From positions 6,047,577-6,111,576 of the forward strand of contig JACDOX010000024.1 in assembly GCA_014549065.1 (NCBI GenBank): DNA of 64,000 nt, read 5' to 3'. Below, piece after piece: positions 36,501 through 48,640 of the stretch. Made by a program: the position numbers and the translations under genes. The notes beneath the pieces are model-generated. The model did not search any database. It was not told where the DNA came from and saw nothing but the letters and a program-made list of their open reading frames with translations. This stretch comes from Cardinalis cardinalis (lineage: Eukaryota > Chordata > Aves > Passeriformes > Cardinalidae). Each line of letters starts with the position of its first letter. Within the stretch, counting starts at the first letter, position 1.

Positions 36501-39084
36501 AGTGACTAAGATTGATGTGGTGTTCCTCCAACCCTGTTTGTCATCTTGCCTCCTCAGGAATTATTTCTATCACTGCTTACTTTTAAAAATCTGAACATAA
36601 CTACTCATCAAAATAAAATATGTTTTTTAGGTTATGTGGTTTTTAGCAAGGAAGGCACTGGGATTTGTTAGGTTTGACATGTTTACTGTGCTCTGAGGCT
36701 AAATGTAAAATATAATACATTTACCAATTTTACATGTAAGCATTTATTTTGTAATGTTGAGACAATGGGTTACAATTGTAAAACATAAGTCATAGCAGCA
36801 ATATGAACTAAATTATTCTTATATTAAATTTCATAGTTGTAAAGCCAGCAAAACTTAACACTTTTTTTCCTAAGATTTTGGTCACAACTGCTGAGGAAGG
36901 CCACACAATAAAATTTGTTGTTGTAATTATTACAGTAGCAACACAGCGTCTCTCACTGTCCCAGCTTGGGACTTAGAATTCCCTCTGCACCATGTTAGCT
37001 ACATTAAATCAGGCATTGGCAATGGAATGTAGGCTTTGTGCTTCTATTACAGCAGTGATTATAAGTCTTTGGTCAGGAAAACAAAGGCTAGCTACACTTG
37101 GGAACAATTCAGATAGAAAAAGAATAATTCTTGCCCTAAAAATCTTCCAGTCTTCTCTGCCATCTATGAAGGGAGCCCATTTAACCAACTTCCATTACAG
37201 CAAACATTAGCCACATGAAATAAGGTACTAGAAAGAATATTTAGTACCAATGGCAGTCAATACCAATGCAATGAAAGGAAATGAGAACGATGTAGGATTG
37301 TTTGCAAAAACAAAAGGGGTGTTTATAAATGTTATGAGAAGGGAAGGTAGAAGCCATCCCTCAAGGTCCTAACAGTGGCTGCTGTGACTTTGATATTTCT
37401 CAAATTAATTAAATTTGCTTTGGTTTTAAATATAAAACCCTAAAACTGTAGAATTAGTCCTTTATTCTGTCCTATACTGCATAATGCCTTTTTGGTTTAG
37501 GTCAGTACAGCCATTTAAACCCTGACTGAATAACGGCAGATTTTTCTGAAACTGCTGTCTTCTCATTTTCCCCTTCACAGCCATTATGCTGACTTGCAGA
37601 GATTCTTTCATGGAGTCTGACAGCAGGAATGCAGCAGCCTGGATTCTTACGCTGGAAAAGGTATTGCATCTTCTTTGTCAGAAGAAGGCACAAGGATATT
37701 AAAAAATCTTCCTTTTTGAATTTGGTCTCTTATCAAGGAGTCAGCAGCCCACAGAATGAAGCCACTACACATACCCAGTCACTCATTAATTTTTTTATTC
37801 ATTGCCAAGTAAAGGTTAACTGACTTGTTCTCTCTGGTCTTGCAGTTTTTTTAATAGAGATAAAGTCAGACAGTTGTGGCCTTGTGTGGCTCTTTGCTTA
37901 AATCCTGCAGAGGGCTCAGGGAAAGCCAGAAGTGACATCCCCTAGATGTGTCTCTGGGGCATGAGAGCCTGCGCTGGTCCTTTCAGGGATCTCTGCTCAT
38001 GCTAGCCCTGCACGGGTCAATGCCTTAAATCTGTGCTAGTGTTTACTCTCCTGAAATGATTAGTGTAGATATACAATGAATCTGCTAGGTTTAGGTGTTG
38101 GTTTGCAGGTTAGTTCAGGTTGGGTTTTTTCCTTTGTTTTTACAAGCTATTTCTGATTTCATGAAAGGTTAACTTTTCATTTGGTAGCAGGTGTTGAACA
38201 ACATCATTTTTGGTAAACATGTACATAGACATGGGTTTAAAAAATGTTAAATTGCAGGTTTGTGTATTCCTGAAAATAAAGTTATTTGAAGGATTTACAA
38301 AACCTATGAAGTATTGTATTCTACTGCTTTTTCAGGCCTTGGAAAGCTTTGATGATAAATAGTTCCACTGCCATTGGGAGGCAAGAACTGATGGGGGATC
38401 CCTATGAAGATCATGACTCAAGAAGAAGATTATTTTGATGTAATAATGAAAGCATATTTTTTTCAGGGGCATATATCTACTGTTACACTTTAAGCAATAA
38501 ATATTCTCGACAAAGAAGGTGACTAATATTTCAAACTCAAATTTGTTTTTCAAATGGTCATTGCTTTAAGCCAATGGCTCCTCAGATTTCAAAAAATGGT
38601 ACATTCCTTTCTGAATCAAGCTGGCTTACTGGTGCTGGTAAGAGAAGTTAAGCTAACATTTAGTCTAGCACTTCATGATTAATGATGTTTTCATAGCTTT
38701 CTGAAGTTTTATTATATGCTTAACTCAGTAATCATATGGGTAGCAGAAATATTGTAAATTATGTTCTTTATAATTTATGGGACAACATAAGTAAGAACTG
38801 TGTTTGTGAATACTTAAGAAATTTTCATAGAATACAAATTGTTTTCCTACAAAGTAGCAGTTCATAGTAGAGTAGCATATAAAATATTTTACAGTACTAC
38901 ATCTAGTGTGATTTTAGTATAAAGTATTTAATAAATTAATTATTTTAATGGCTAGTTGGATATAAAGCTGCAAACTGTTGACAGTGTCTGATAGGAGGGA
39001 AGGGGATTCAGAGCCTTTCTGTGACTGATACAGGGTCCTAAAAATGCCTGTGTGCTGGTTACTGCTCTGGACATGTCCCCACCA
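33554..39084. other. Gene-free stretch with a GC-richer island
   Basis: Mostly unique AT-rich DNA. A GC-richer patch at about 35660-35980 keeps open a 173-codon frame that starts at an ATG (35618) and ends at 36139. Its first 22 residues look like a signal peptide (MISSSVCIWIILVITSPSAL), but the rest is low-complexity Pro/Ala/Ser/Gly sequence with an open antisense frame. A possible 80-nt exon lies at 37581-37660. An A13 run occurs at about 35331. No repeat family was confidently recognised. Confidence 0.5.
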
Positions 39085-39110
39085 CATTACTTCACCAGAG
39101 TGAAGTAATG
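39085..39110. repeat. Short perfect inverted repeat
   Basis: CATTACTTCA (39085-39094) and TGAAGTAATG (39101-39110) are perfect reverse complements separated by six bases. It is a small hairpin in a slightly GC-richer patch. It has no following T-run and no known role. Confidence 0.9.
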
Positions 39111-42100
39111 ACACACCAAGCGAGCCACTGAGCACATCCATGGGGTGTAATGCAGCACCTGGCAGATGTGCTCAGCTCAGTGTAGGAGCCAGTTCAGCCT
39201 CCACCTTGTGCAGCTGAAGCAACAATGGGATGCACAGGTAGAAATTGTCAGGTAGCACTGCAGCCAGTAGACATACATTTTGCCCCTTTGGTTTTCATGA
39301 AGATTTTCTTTTCTAATAAAAGGATTATCAAAATAATTTGATGAATTGATGTTTTGAATTATTTCAGAAGAGTCACAGATAGCTGTGCACAACAGCAATG
39401 ACTACAGATATTAAAACAAGACAAGACTAATGTCAGTTTCAGCCCTGCATTTCATTTGAATTTATCTGCACTGTCCTCTCAAATAGTAGTGCAAATAAAA
39501 ACAATTAATGTAGTAAAGGCACTCAAGCTGCTGAGTTCAGATTTTGCCTTATTTACTTTTTTTTTAGATGTCCTAGCAATGGGAAAACCGTGTCAGTGTG
39601 TTTCTTTTTTTTTGTTTTTTCATTAATCAATGTTTAGGAAAAAAAATACTGAAATTAGGAAGAACATAGATTATGCCTATGCTTTCGTGAAGACATATTG
39701 AGTTTATCTCCTGGAGAGATGTTTTAAAGGAAAGGAGATCCCAAAGGAGACACATGAACTATTGACTAAGTAGAGAGAGATAGGAAAAAAACACTTCTTA
39801 AAGGCACAGGCTGCTGAGCTGATACTGGCTTTGTCTTTGTGCTGGAAGAANGTGTGTTATTCCTTCTTGACCTATGACCTACACCGAGTCAAAGTACAAG
39901 CTTTGACTCGAAGTAACCCTACAGACAGCTCACCAGACAGGTAATTAAAATGAGGTATGTCCTGTGCTCTGGCAAACACCTCTTATGTAGCCATTAAGTA
40001 CAGAGAGTTTAATTATGTTTCTGCACTAAGGCTACTGCTTAAGCAAAGGGGCAAAAAGATTGATTTATTTCTGTGCCCATAATAGGCATCCCTGCATTTT
40101 TATTTCCTTTTAATGTATTTAAAAGTATGGTGATCATTTTATGAATGGGGTGCTGTGCCCAGCTGGTTTTGCCCTCCAAGTGGAATGCCACCCTGGCAAC
40201 TCTGTGTAAGGAAAGCCTTTGCAGCCTTGAGATTTTGTGACCTTGGTTTGGACCTTTTTCCTGGCCGTTTTCGGTACCACACAGAGGTAATCTCTAATGC
40301 CAGCATATTTAGAGAGGGGAAGGTAACATCCTCATCCCTTCCACTGCTTTCTCACACTCCCTCATTGTCACAGTGGTTTTCATGTGGTGATGATCCATCC
40401 CTTGCATGAATCTCCAGCAGACAATGATGAAAACTTCCAGTGTTTTTATATTCTGCCAGGGAAATTGTAGCTTGCCCCAGACTGGAACTGGAAAGGGGGT
40501 TATAACATAAATTTGCTATATATTTTGAAGACATAACTGCATATGTATTAAGACCTTGGTCTTAACTCTCATCTCCAGGACAAATTCTATCTTTTCTGCA
40601 TCACTCAGTATTTCTTCAGTTCAGTGGTTTGAACACAAGTTCACATGAAGAAATAAACATTTTTAGTGCTTGGTTTGAATTTAACATATGAACAGATTGA
40701 TAGAGAGAAATTTTCTTTGTGCCTACTGAGAGCCAGTATCCATGTACAGTAGACATGCCTGTCCAAACTAGATTTCTATTTACATGGTCTTTTTAAGGTA
40801 AAAATTATCTAAAACCAATTTTTTTTGCATTGTAGTTCAGTGATCCATCACTTACATGTGTTATTTAGATAATTTTAATTTTAAACAACAGGGTAAAATT
40901 CCATACAAGAATTTGTGTGTAGGAATGAACAGCAATTTTTTTTTGCCAGAGAAAATACATAAAATATTTTTGAAAGGTGGTCTTTTCCTATATAAATTAC
41001 AGTTCCAAATACTGTATTTTACAAATTACTGAGAAGAATACACATTGAACTCGACTAAGGCAGACTTACATCTATCCACGAGTTGGGTATCCTGCTTCAA
41101 AGTGCGTAAAGGTTTTCCAAACATTCCCACCCTTTGTTTTCCACAATTTTTCAGTTTGCAGATTACATGCACTAGCAGATTAGCTGNACTGGCACTCAAC
41201 AAAGGAATCTAAACAGAACATCATTTCAGAAACAAACCAAATTTAATACAGGCTAAAATGGTTATGCTGTGTATTGAAGTTTTGCAGCCATCTTACTGCA
41301 TTTCTCTGCCTGTGAGAAAGCTGGTAGGAAAGAATGCTGTGGCCAGCTTGCTTCTCTGCTCATTTTACAGGACTGAAATATGCGAGAAAACTACAACTAT
41401 GACTTGAAAAATTATTACTGAAGATAACATAGAATATATATTTGCATGTAAAACCACTGATAACCAGAAAATAATAGTAAAGTATGATTAGTTCCTTGGT
41501 TAGGGAAAAAAAAGCCCCAAGAATTGTGGGAAGAGCACCAAAATCTATGGAGGAGTTAGGACAAATTTTTTCACTCGGTATGTAAATCATGAGAAGTTAA
41601 AAAAATGTTATGTAAGATCAGTTTATATAAGAGTAATTTATATAAGCTAGCAAGACTTATATAAGTTAACAAACTGCACAAATGACCACAAATAGGACTG
41701 TTTTATTACATCTTAATTTTCCTCTACAATTCGTCTGGAAATTAAATCTTATGGATAAAACTTGTCTTGATCATGGGGATTAAAACCCTCACAAAATAAA
41801 AACCCTCATACACACACCCCTAACCCATAGTCTTCCTAAAAAAACCTACAATGTTTACCATCAGTAATTCTTTTAATACACATTTACAATCCTAATTTCC
41901 TTACCTCCACCAAAATAATGGATCCCACACCTTCTAAAGGAGAAAGGCAGTGCAAAACCCTCAAACCATAATGAAAACAAACCTCTTTTCCTAGGATTCA
42001 AATATAATAATATGAATTATCATTTCATTTTGTCATGGCACTCAAAGTTATTACAAAAGCCATTCTTAAATTGTAGGATGACATTAAAGAGATTCTTTGC

Positions 42101-43600
42101 ATACTTTGTTGGCAACAGATCAAAAGTTAAATGTCAAGTGATTGCTTCTTTGTAATCAAAACCTTTTATATATCAAGTAATAACAGAAAAGCATAGCTTA
42201 AATGCTACAAGATGTAATATTTACATAAAAACCAAGTTTAAAACCAAAATATTTTAATAACTTTGAAAGCAGTTCTAATTTATGAACTTGGCTCTAGAAT
42301 TTGTCACAAATTTCTTCATTTATTATCTAAACATAGTGTTTATTTTATTTTGATAACTAACAAATTCAATTTTCAGGTGTTTTTATTTTGATGCCTTGAG
42401 TTTAAAACATTGTTCCAATAAACTGAAGTGATTTAGCATAATAGTGTGTTGTGTCTTTCATTGTATGATTATTAAAGAAAGATTTTTGAAAATGTATTTA
42501 AAATATAGATGATGTGGATGCAAATGTTTTCAGGTTTTCTCTACAACCATACCCTTCTTTGGGTTTGTTGAAAGCTCCTTAATACTGCATCTGCCCACTA
42601 TATTGAGAAGAAGACATTTTTGAAACTGCTTATCTAACAGTAAGTAATGAAGAGTAAGTGATGAAGTAATCAAAACCAACACAATATACCTACTACATTT
42701 TCAAGAGAAAGAATAATATTTTTACATTTCTGAAAGAACCCCACTGACCCATTTTTGGAAATGTCAGCATTCTACCTTACACCAAGAGGTGTTTCAAAAC
42801 AAGTAACACTTCTAAAAGAATTTTGTTTTAGTGTTTTTATGGCTCAGCATAAACAACAAGAAATGGGTGATACTAGTCTTGTTCAAGTATTAAAAGCAAT
42901 TCATAAACATGGAGTCAAGAATAAACATAGAACACATTTTCCACTTGTAAGATCAATTAAAGAACCATGTTAGTTTTTTGTTTTTCAATTTTCTGAAGGC
43001 CTTTTTTCCATCAGAAAGTCTAAGGTTTTGCAGTAGGATGAGAGATTTCCCAGCCATTTTTGCTGTTTCCACATAAGATGTATGCCCAAGACTGCTCTGT
43101 GTCTGCGATATTCAGCCATTTTGGAAGTAAAGAGAGAAAAAATCAGCCACTGAATTTTCACCAATCCCTCAAATGCTACTGCCTTTGATGCCTGCCATAC
43201 GGTGCATGTGTGCTTAATGTAAAGTAGCACAAGAGGTTGACAGCAATGCTCGCCAGTTCCAGGAACAAAAGTATTCAAGATTCAAGGGTGATGATGGGCC
43301 CACTGAATGCAAGGATGCTGAAATTTCCTACCAAGTATTTCTTCAGAAAATACATGTTTTTGTATATCAGAGGATTAATAATTGGAATGGGCAGGTAGAA
43401 AACTAATTTCTGTGTTTGGAAGAGAACTAATTAGAGAAAGTTAAAAGAGTCTCTATTTTGGCATTAGAGTGGGAAATGCTTTCTAAATAGTCTCAGCATT
43501 AACTTAAATTACACTTATGGGAGAGGATGCTTGAAAAACTGCAAAAATCTTTCTTGCATTTTGCCGGACATTAAGAAGAAACAGTCTTAATGGAAGTATG
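39111..43600. other. Gene-free stretch
   Basis: Unique AT-rich DNA. TTTATATAAG-like strings occur three times at about 41621-41666. A 72-codon frame at 42755-42973 (internal ATG at 42761) is AT-rich and matches no family I recognise. Short frames at 40155-40534 overlap on both strands. No interspersed repeat recognised. Confidence 0.6.
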
Positions 43601-43654
43601 CAAAATAATGAAAGAGAGCAAAATAATGAAAGAGAACAGAATAATGAAACAAAC
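43601..43654 (+). repeat. 18-bp tandem repeat, three copies
   Basis: CAAAATAATGAAAGAGAG (43601-43618) is followed by a copy with one change at its last base (43619-43636) and a third, more diverged copy (43637-43654). It is a short minisatellite-like duplication, and on the minus strand it gives a repeated Leu-Phe-Cys-Ser-Leu-Ser frame that is not a gene. Confidence 0.9.
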
Positions 43655-45560
43655 AAAAAAATTACAGTATTATAATTTTTGTCTAAAATATATTGGTAGG
43701 AGCCAGGGGATGGTTGACAGTTAGCCTTGCAGATACACTCTGCTTGAGCACAGCACCTGTTGGGCATTGACCTTTCCCTCCTCTGTCTAGACACTGACAC
43801 TTTGGTCCCATCTGGGGGACCCCAGTACTAGAAAAATTGTCCATTGAGCATCCTAAGGACATAGAGGATCCAACAAGGATTAATGGATCTCAGACTTAGT
43901 GTGTTTAGGTGCCCATTAACCTGAATTAAACTTCTCAATAACAATAATAATATACATATAGCATATTTGCAAACCCTGTTTTTAACATTGATTTAAGCAA
44001 CTTATGGTATGTTGTTTATTATTTTTATTTTCTATATGGAATATGTATTTCCCTCTATAGTAAAAAGGATTCGAACCTGATCTTTTTACTAAAACTCAAA
44101 TGTTAACAGTAATCTTTTCAACAGCACCTCCACATTTCTCTTCCTTCCAATATTATAGCTAAGATTAATGTAAAATATTTAGAGAAAATAGATTTGGGNC
44201 AATCATATAAGAGAAATTCCTTTAATCTCCATAGAAGTCACTATTGCCAGTAAGGACATTTTTCATGGGAAATTTCTGATTAAAGTTTTCAATGGGGAGA
44301 ATGTGATAGAATCATTACTTTTCTCAAAAGTTTCTCAGAACCTCTAGAACATTTCCATACTTCACAATTTCATAAATAGAAGTGCATTCTCAAATTTATT
44401 TAATAATTAACCTTTTTCCAGAACTAGTCTTTGACATTTTGATTGTTTGTTTTTTATTTGAATAGTTGCAAACAAATCTTTTTGTTCAACCATTTCTGAC
44501 TTGGAACACTTTGTTCCTACTTGTTGAAATCAAACTGAAATCTACCTTAATTCTTACAGTTGAGCTCTTTGTTTCCAAGCCACTGAGGCTTATGGGCTGG
44601 GCACTTCTGCTAGTCAGAAAGAAGTGCAGAAACTAAGAGTTGCAAGAGTGATGTTGGTAGAATGTACAAATATTAATGTCAATCCAATTAAGTTTCAGTG
44701 AAAATGTATCAAAACTGTAAATGTTTGATTTATCTCAGGAAAGAAGAGCAAGAAGATTAAAAAGATATCTCTCCAAATTAAAGAGATATAATATATAACA
44801 TAGCAGAAAGAAAACAAGCTTTTTGTTCAANGGACAAAATAAATCAATGAGGATGTTAGCTATTATTCCTGGATCACAATAAATTCTTGATTAGCATTCT
44901 GTTTTTCCTCTCATATTTTTATTTCTTCACATTTTATATCAGCGTTCTGCATTAATCTGACCTCTGCTTACCTCTGGGAAAGATGTTATGTAGCATTAAA
45001 GATTTGTTTTTTCCTTTGGCATACCCCTGTCCAAGCAAGGTGTAAAAGTTGTGCCGTCTCAGAAGTGGTTTCACACTTGTGAAATTCCATTCCACGTTGC
45101 TTCCTTATGTCATCAGGCTCATGACTTCTACTGCCATTCTACACTATGCTGCCTTCCTCAGGCTAGCTCTGCCATCCAGCCCTCCAGGGACACAGGAGGC
45201 TGACTGTGTTCCTCACCTTCCCTTTTCTACATATTTTTCTTAAAGATGGGTGGCCAACCATCCATGAGTGCCCCTACCACAGCAGCACGCAGTGTTTGTG
45301 GAGGGCCACATAAGTTACCATACTGTCACTGACATATTTTCTGAAAATTTCCTTCACCAGGATTTCTTCTCCTGGGAAGCTGGGATGCTTCAGCTTCTCC
45401 ATGTTTTGCTCCTCTGGAATGGGATTTGGAGAATTGTTTACCCTGCATGTGAATTGTTTTTAATTAATTGCCAATCACAGCCAGCTGTGTCAGACTCTTG
45501 GAGTCTGTAATGAGATTTTATTATTCATTTCTTTTCTGGCTTTCTGATGTCTCTTTTCTC
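43655..45560. other. Gene-free stretch
   Basis: Unique DNA, AT-rich up to about 45000, then mildly GC-richer at 45040-45240 with short chance frames. No exon or repeat family recognised. Confidence 0.6.
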
Positions 45561-45817
45561 ATAATATAATATAATATAATATAATATAATATAATATAAT
45601 ATAATATAATATAATATAATATAATATAATATAATATAATATAATATAATATAATNTAATATAATATAATATAATATAATATAATATAATATAATATAAT
45701 ATAATATAATATAATATAATATAATATAATATAATATAATATAATATAATAATATAATATATAATATAATATAATATTATAATATATAATATAATAATAT
45801 ATATAATAACATAATAA
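45561..45817 (+). repeat. (ATAAT)n pentanucleotide microsatellite
   Basis: About 38 clean copies of ATAAT occupy 45561-45750, with one N at 45656. They pass into a degenerate tail of ATATA/ATAAT units up to about 45817. The minus strand reads as a Tyr-Ile-Ile-Leu-type repeat, which explains the long antisense frames at 45521-45891; they are not genes. The tract is a likely DNA-unwinding and polymorphic site. Degeneration is only at the right end. Confidence 0.98.
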
Positions 45818-45893
45818 AACAGTCTTCTGAAACATGAAGTCAAGATTCTCATCTCTTCCCTCGTCCTGGGGACCCTCAAACACCACCACACTG

Positions 45894-45920
45894 TACTTTT
45901 CTTCTTCTACCTAGGTAAGC
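45894..45920 (+). promoter_or_regulatory. Candidate zero-length exon / recursive-splice-like site
   Basis: A pyrimidine-rich tract (TGTACTTTTCTTCTTCTACC) ends in TAG at 45914 and is directly followed by a strong donor, GTAAGC. The joined acceptor-donor is what recursive-splice sites look like. Unlike the 31.5-kb site there is no strong second donor close downstream; the nearest, GCAAG|GTGGCC near 46028, is weak. It could easily be chance. Confidence 0.2.
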
Positions 45921-47559
45921 TCATTGTCTGAACTACAATCTAGTTTCCAAGATGCTGGAATAATTTTCAATATTCTTTAGTCTCATTTGTTCTAAAGCAG
46001 GCCTTTGAACACATGGGGGATTTGCAAGGTGGCCAGATGTTCTCTGTCCAAAATGTGTGATTTCAAGATTATGAATATTCATGCCTGGGCTTCTCTGCAC
46101 TTTAGTGTATCAAAAAATAATTAACCTGGCAAGAATTCCAGTTTCTGATTTGCCCATTTAGTAGCAGTGCTAATTTTAAAAAAGCAAATTAAAAATCCGT
46201 GAGGGTAGGGTTGAGGCTCTTTTGGTCACTTGCAATGAAGCCATACCCTGGATTTGCTGAATTCTTGTCTTCCCACACCCAAGGATGTGTGATTTCATGA
46301 CTGTTTTAACACCTCAAGCAGTTATTTCAGGGTCATTAATTACAACTTATCAAAGTTGTTTCTCAAATAAAATTGTATTTTCAATGCTGGAATATATTTT
46401 CAACCTTTGAAAATATATGGTTAAAAGAGAGTGCAACAGGAGAAAATGAATTTTCAACACTTAGAATGATGTTTGAGACGCAGAGCAGAAACAAGCAAGC
46501 CTGCATTGAGGCTGATAAGCTTCCTAAATCCTGCAGGGCTTCTTGTACATCACTATCTTTTTAAAAGGTTCATTTGAGCAAGTAATTTAGGGTTGTGAGC
46601 TTTTTTTCCCCTCTCTAGATATGCAGTCTGATGAGTTTAAACAGTAGCACAGTGCTTCATGTCTTTAGCCTTACCAGCTTAATCCCCTCAGCTCATAAAC
46701 ACACAGAATTCATATAGCATTGTCTGTTTAAAAAAATCAGAAAGAGTGACAGGAATTCTGTTCTTGTTAACCTCCCTTCATCTCCTCATTGACCTCTATG
46801 CTGGTTGGAAGATGTTTTCTTTATTAATTTGCTCTGTACTTAGCACACAGGGACTTTGTTGCTAAATCTNGAATTCACTCTGTAAGGGTTACCCTGTCTG
46901 TACTTACAAAGTCCTTGCTAAGAGCCACATGACATTGATGGCAGAATCAGAAGGCAGGCTGGAGGCTACACCATCCAGCTGGCCCTTGGGACTATATGTA
47001 GACCATTCTAACTAATAATTTGGGAAGGGAAATGTTGAGTACAGAATGTCTACAGTGTCCTCCAAAGCCTATTTATCTGCTCCATGACTACACCTGGTCT
47101 CTGTGCAGCCTCTGGTTACCAGATCTATCTTGTCACTAATGATGTCAGGCAGAGGGATTAGAGCTTTCCCTGCAGGAGCCCAGTGCCCTGAGGACATCTG
47201 CAGAAGAGCAACCAACATCTAAGTGTCATGATGCAAACTGGATTCAGGAGGTTTTTACAGACTCTGGAGATGCCTGAGTTTTGCTTTGAACAGTTGCCAA
47301 GAATAGCTGCCCCTACGGGTGCATTGCCGTGTGCTGTGTCGATATTGCTGTTGGTCACAAACCACATTCTTGTACTGGATGCTGGACAATCGCCACTGCC
47401 TAGGCCAGCTCAAAAGGAGCTGTGGAACTGGCTCAAACCTGCACNGCTGGGTTCCCACCAGAGTGGAGGATGACACTAATTAACAGCAAGGAAACAAGTG
47501 AATGCAGTTAAGTGAATGCACCCAATATTAGGTGTTTAGAACCCAAGGTAACAGAGAAA
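45921..47559. other. Gene-free stretch
   Basis: Unique sequence, becoming GC-richer from about 46900. Opposite-strand frames at 47158-47476 overlap each other and have no known domain. Confidence 0.55.
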
Positions 47560-48640
47560 TAGTGGATTTATTATATTATGTACATTGAGAAAGGATGGCA
47601 GAGTCTTTGTCCATGAATGGAGGGTTTCCTCAAACACTTTGGTTTTGGCTGGTCTGTCAATGCCCCAGGAAGGCTGGAAACCTTGTGCCCCTGCAGACTG
47701 TCAGTGCCCCAGTGATCAGCCCACTGTACCCTACAGCAGCTTGACTTGTTCACCCCAATACGCTGTTACCCAACAGCGTATTGGGGTGAAACTTTTATTG
47801 CAATTCACAAAGACAGAGCCCCTCCTGCATCTCCCCACTCTCAGTCAGGTATGTTCTCCACTGCCAGCAAGAGCTGGTGCCCTGGAGGGACTAACACTAA
47901 ACACTTCACAAAATTACACACTTTATTAATAAACACACTGATAATAGGAAATTGTGACATGTTAAGGTTTAAAGATNGACAGTAATAGTGATGGACTGCA
48001 AAGACAAATTCAAAGCAACATACAGANAAACTCNAATCATTACAGAAATCTAGNNCAGGATAATAATTTAGNANCCATAGAATATGGTTCTTACCCAATA
48101 GGNGTCCTGATGTGGAAGAAGACAAGTTCAACCAATCAACTGATACCCAAAGTTACAATGGAGTCCTCCCTAACTTCTCCCTATCCCTTACTCACTTTTA
48201 CACTATGTCCTTACATTTAGATGGAGCTTTAGTGGCTCTGGTCACACATACCTTTATTATTGATTGGTATAAAATTATCTTGCTTCACTCTCAAAAACAT
48301 CACCAGTAAAATGTGGGGTGCATGCCCAGTGGGGTGATCATACCTGGGAGATGGGTAATTTTGGCTGGAAGTGTGTTGCTATTGCAATTATATTATAATG
48401 GACCAANTTCACCAAGGAGAGAAATTTCTCCTGAGCTNCTGGTTTAGCAGCAAAACATCTCCTTTCTCCCTTGGATGGCAGCTGCTGTGCAGTTTTTTCA
48501 CTGCATGGCACCGCTGGGTTCCCATCCCTGCAAGGATTTCAACAGAGCCTGGCCAAGGTGTCTCCNCTTTGCTCCACCCTCCATTTCATTCTTCTTAGCA
48601 TATGCTAAGGTTGCAGGCTCTGTGTGCGGTGAATTGTCAT
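47560..48640. other. Unassigned segment, possibly retroelement-derived
   Basis: This segment differs from its surroundings. It is GC-richer at 47600-47890 and has an unusual cluster of eight Ns in 47978-48102, a pattern otherwise seen here only in the LTR fragments. It also carries a perfect 19-bp hairpin next to a minus-strand AATAAA (47799 down to 47794). A polyadenylation signal followed by a hairpin would fit the R region of an LTR on the minus strand, but I could not match it to a known avian LTR. Overlapping open frames on both strands (47585-47929, 47841-48131) show no known protein. Confidence 0.25.
47749..47790. repeat. Perfect 19-bp inverted repeat (hairpin)
   Basis: The left arm TTCACCCCAATACGCTGTT (47749-47767) is the exact reverse complement of the right arm (47772-47790), with only a four-base loop, ACCC. 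It is the longest perfect hairpin I noticed in the window and it contains two CpGs in an otherwise CpG-poor region. On the minus strand it starts four bases after an AATAAA signal. Its origin is unknown: an LTR R-region structure, a recent palindromic insertion, or a sequencing foldback are all possible. Confidence 0.95.

Noticed and set aside
42755..42973. 72-codon frame with an internal ATG and a Lys/His/Gln-rich end
   Set aside because: Inspected as a possible small gene or integrated-virus relic; no motif, no splice structure and no neighbour supports it.
45521..45891. Tyr/Ile/Leu-repeat frames of 110-122 codons on the minus strand
   Set aside because: They are translations of the (ATAAT)n microsatellite.
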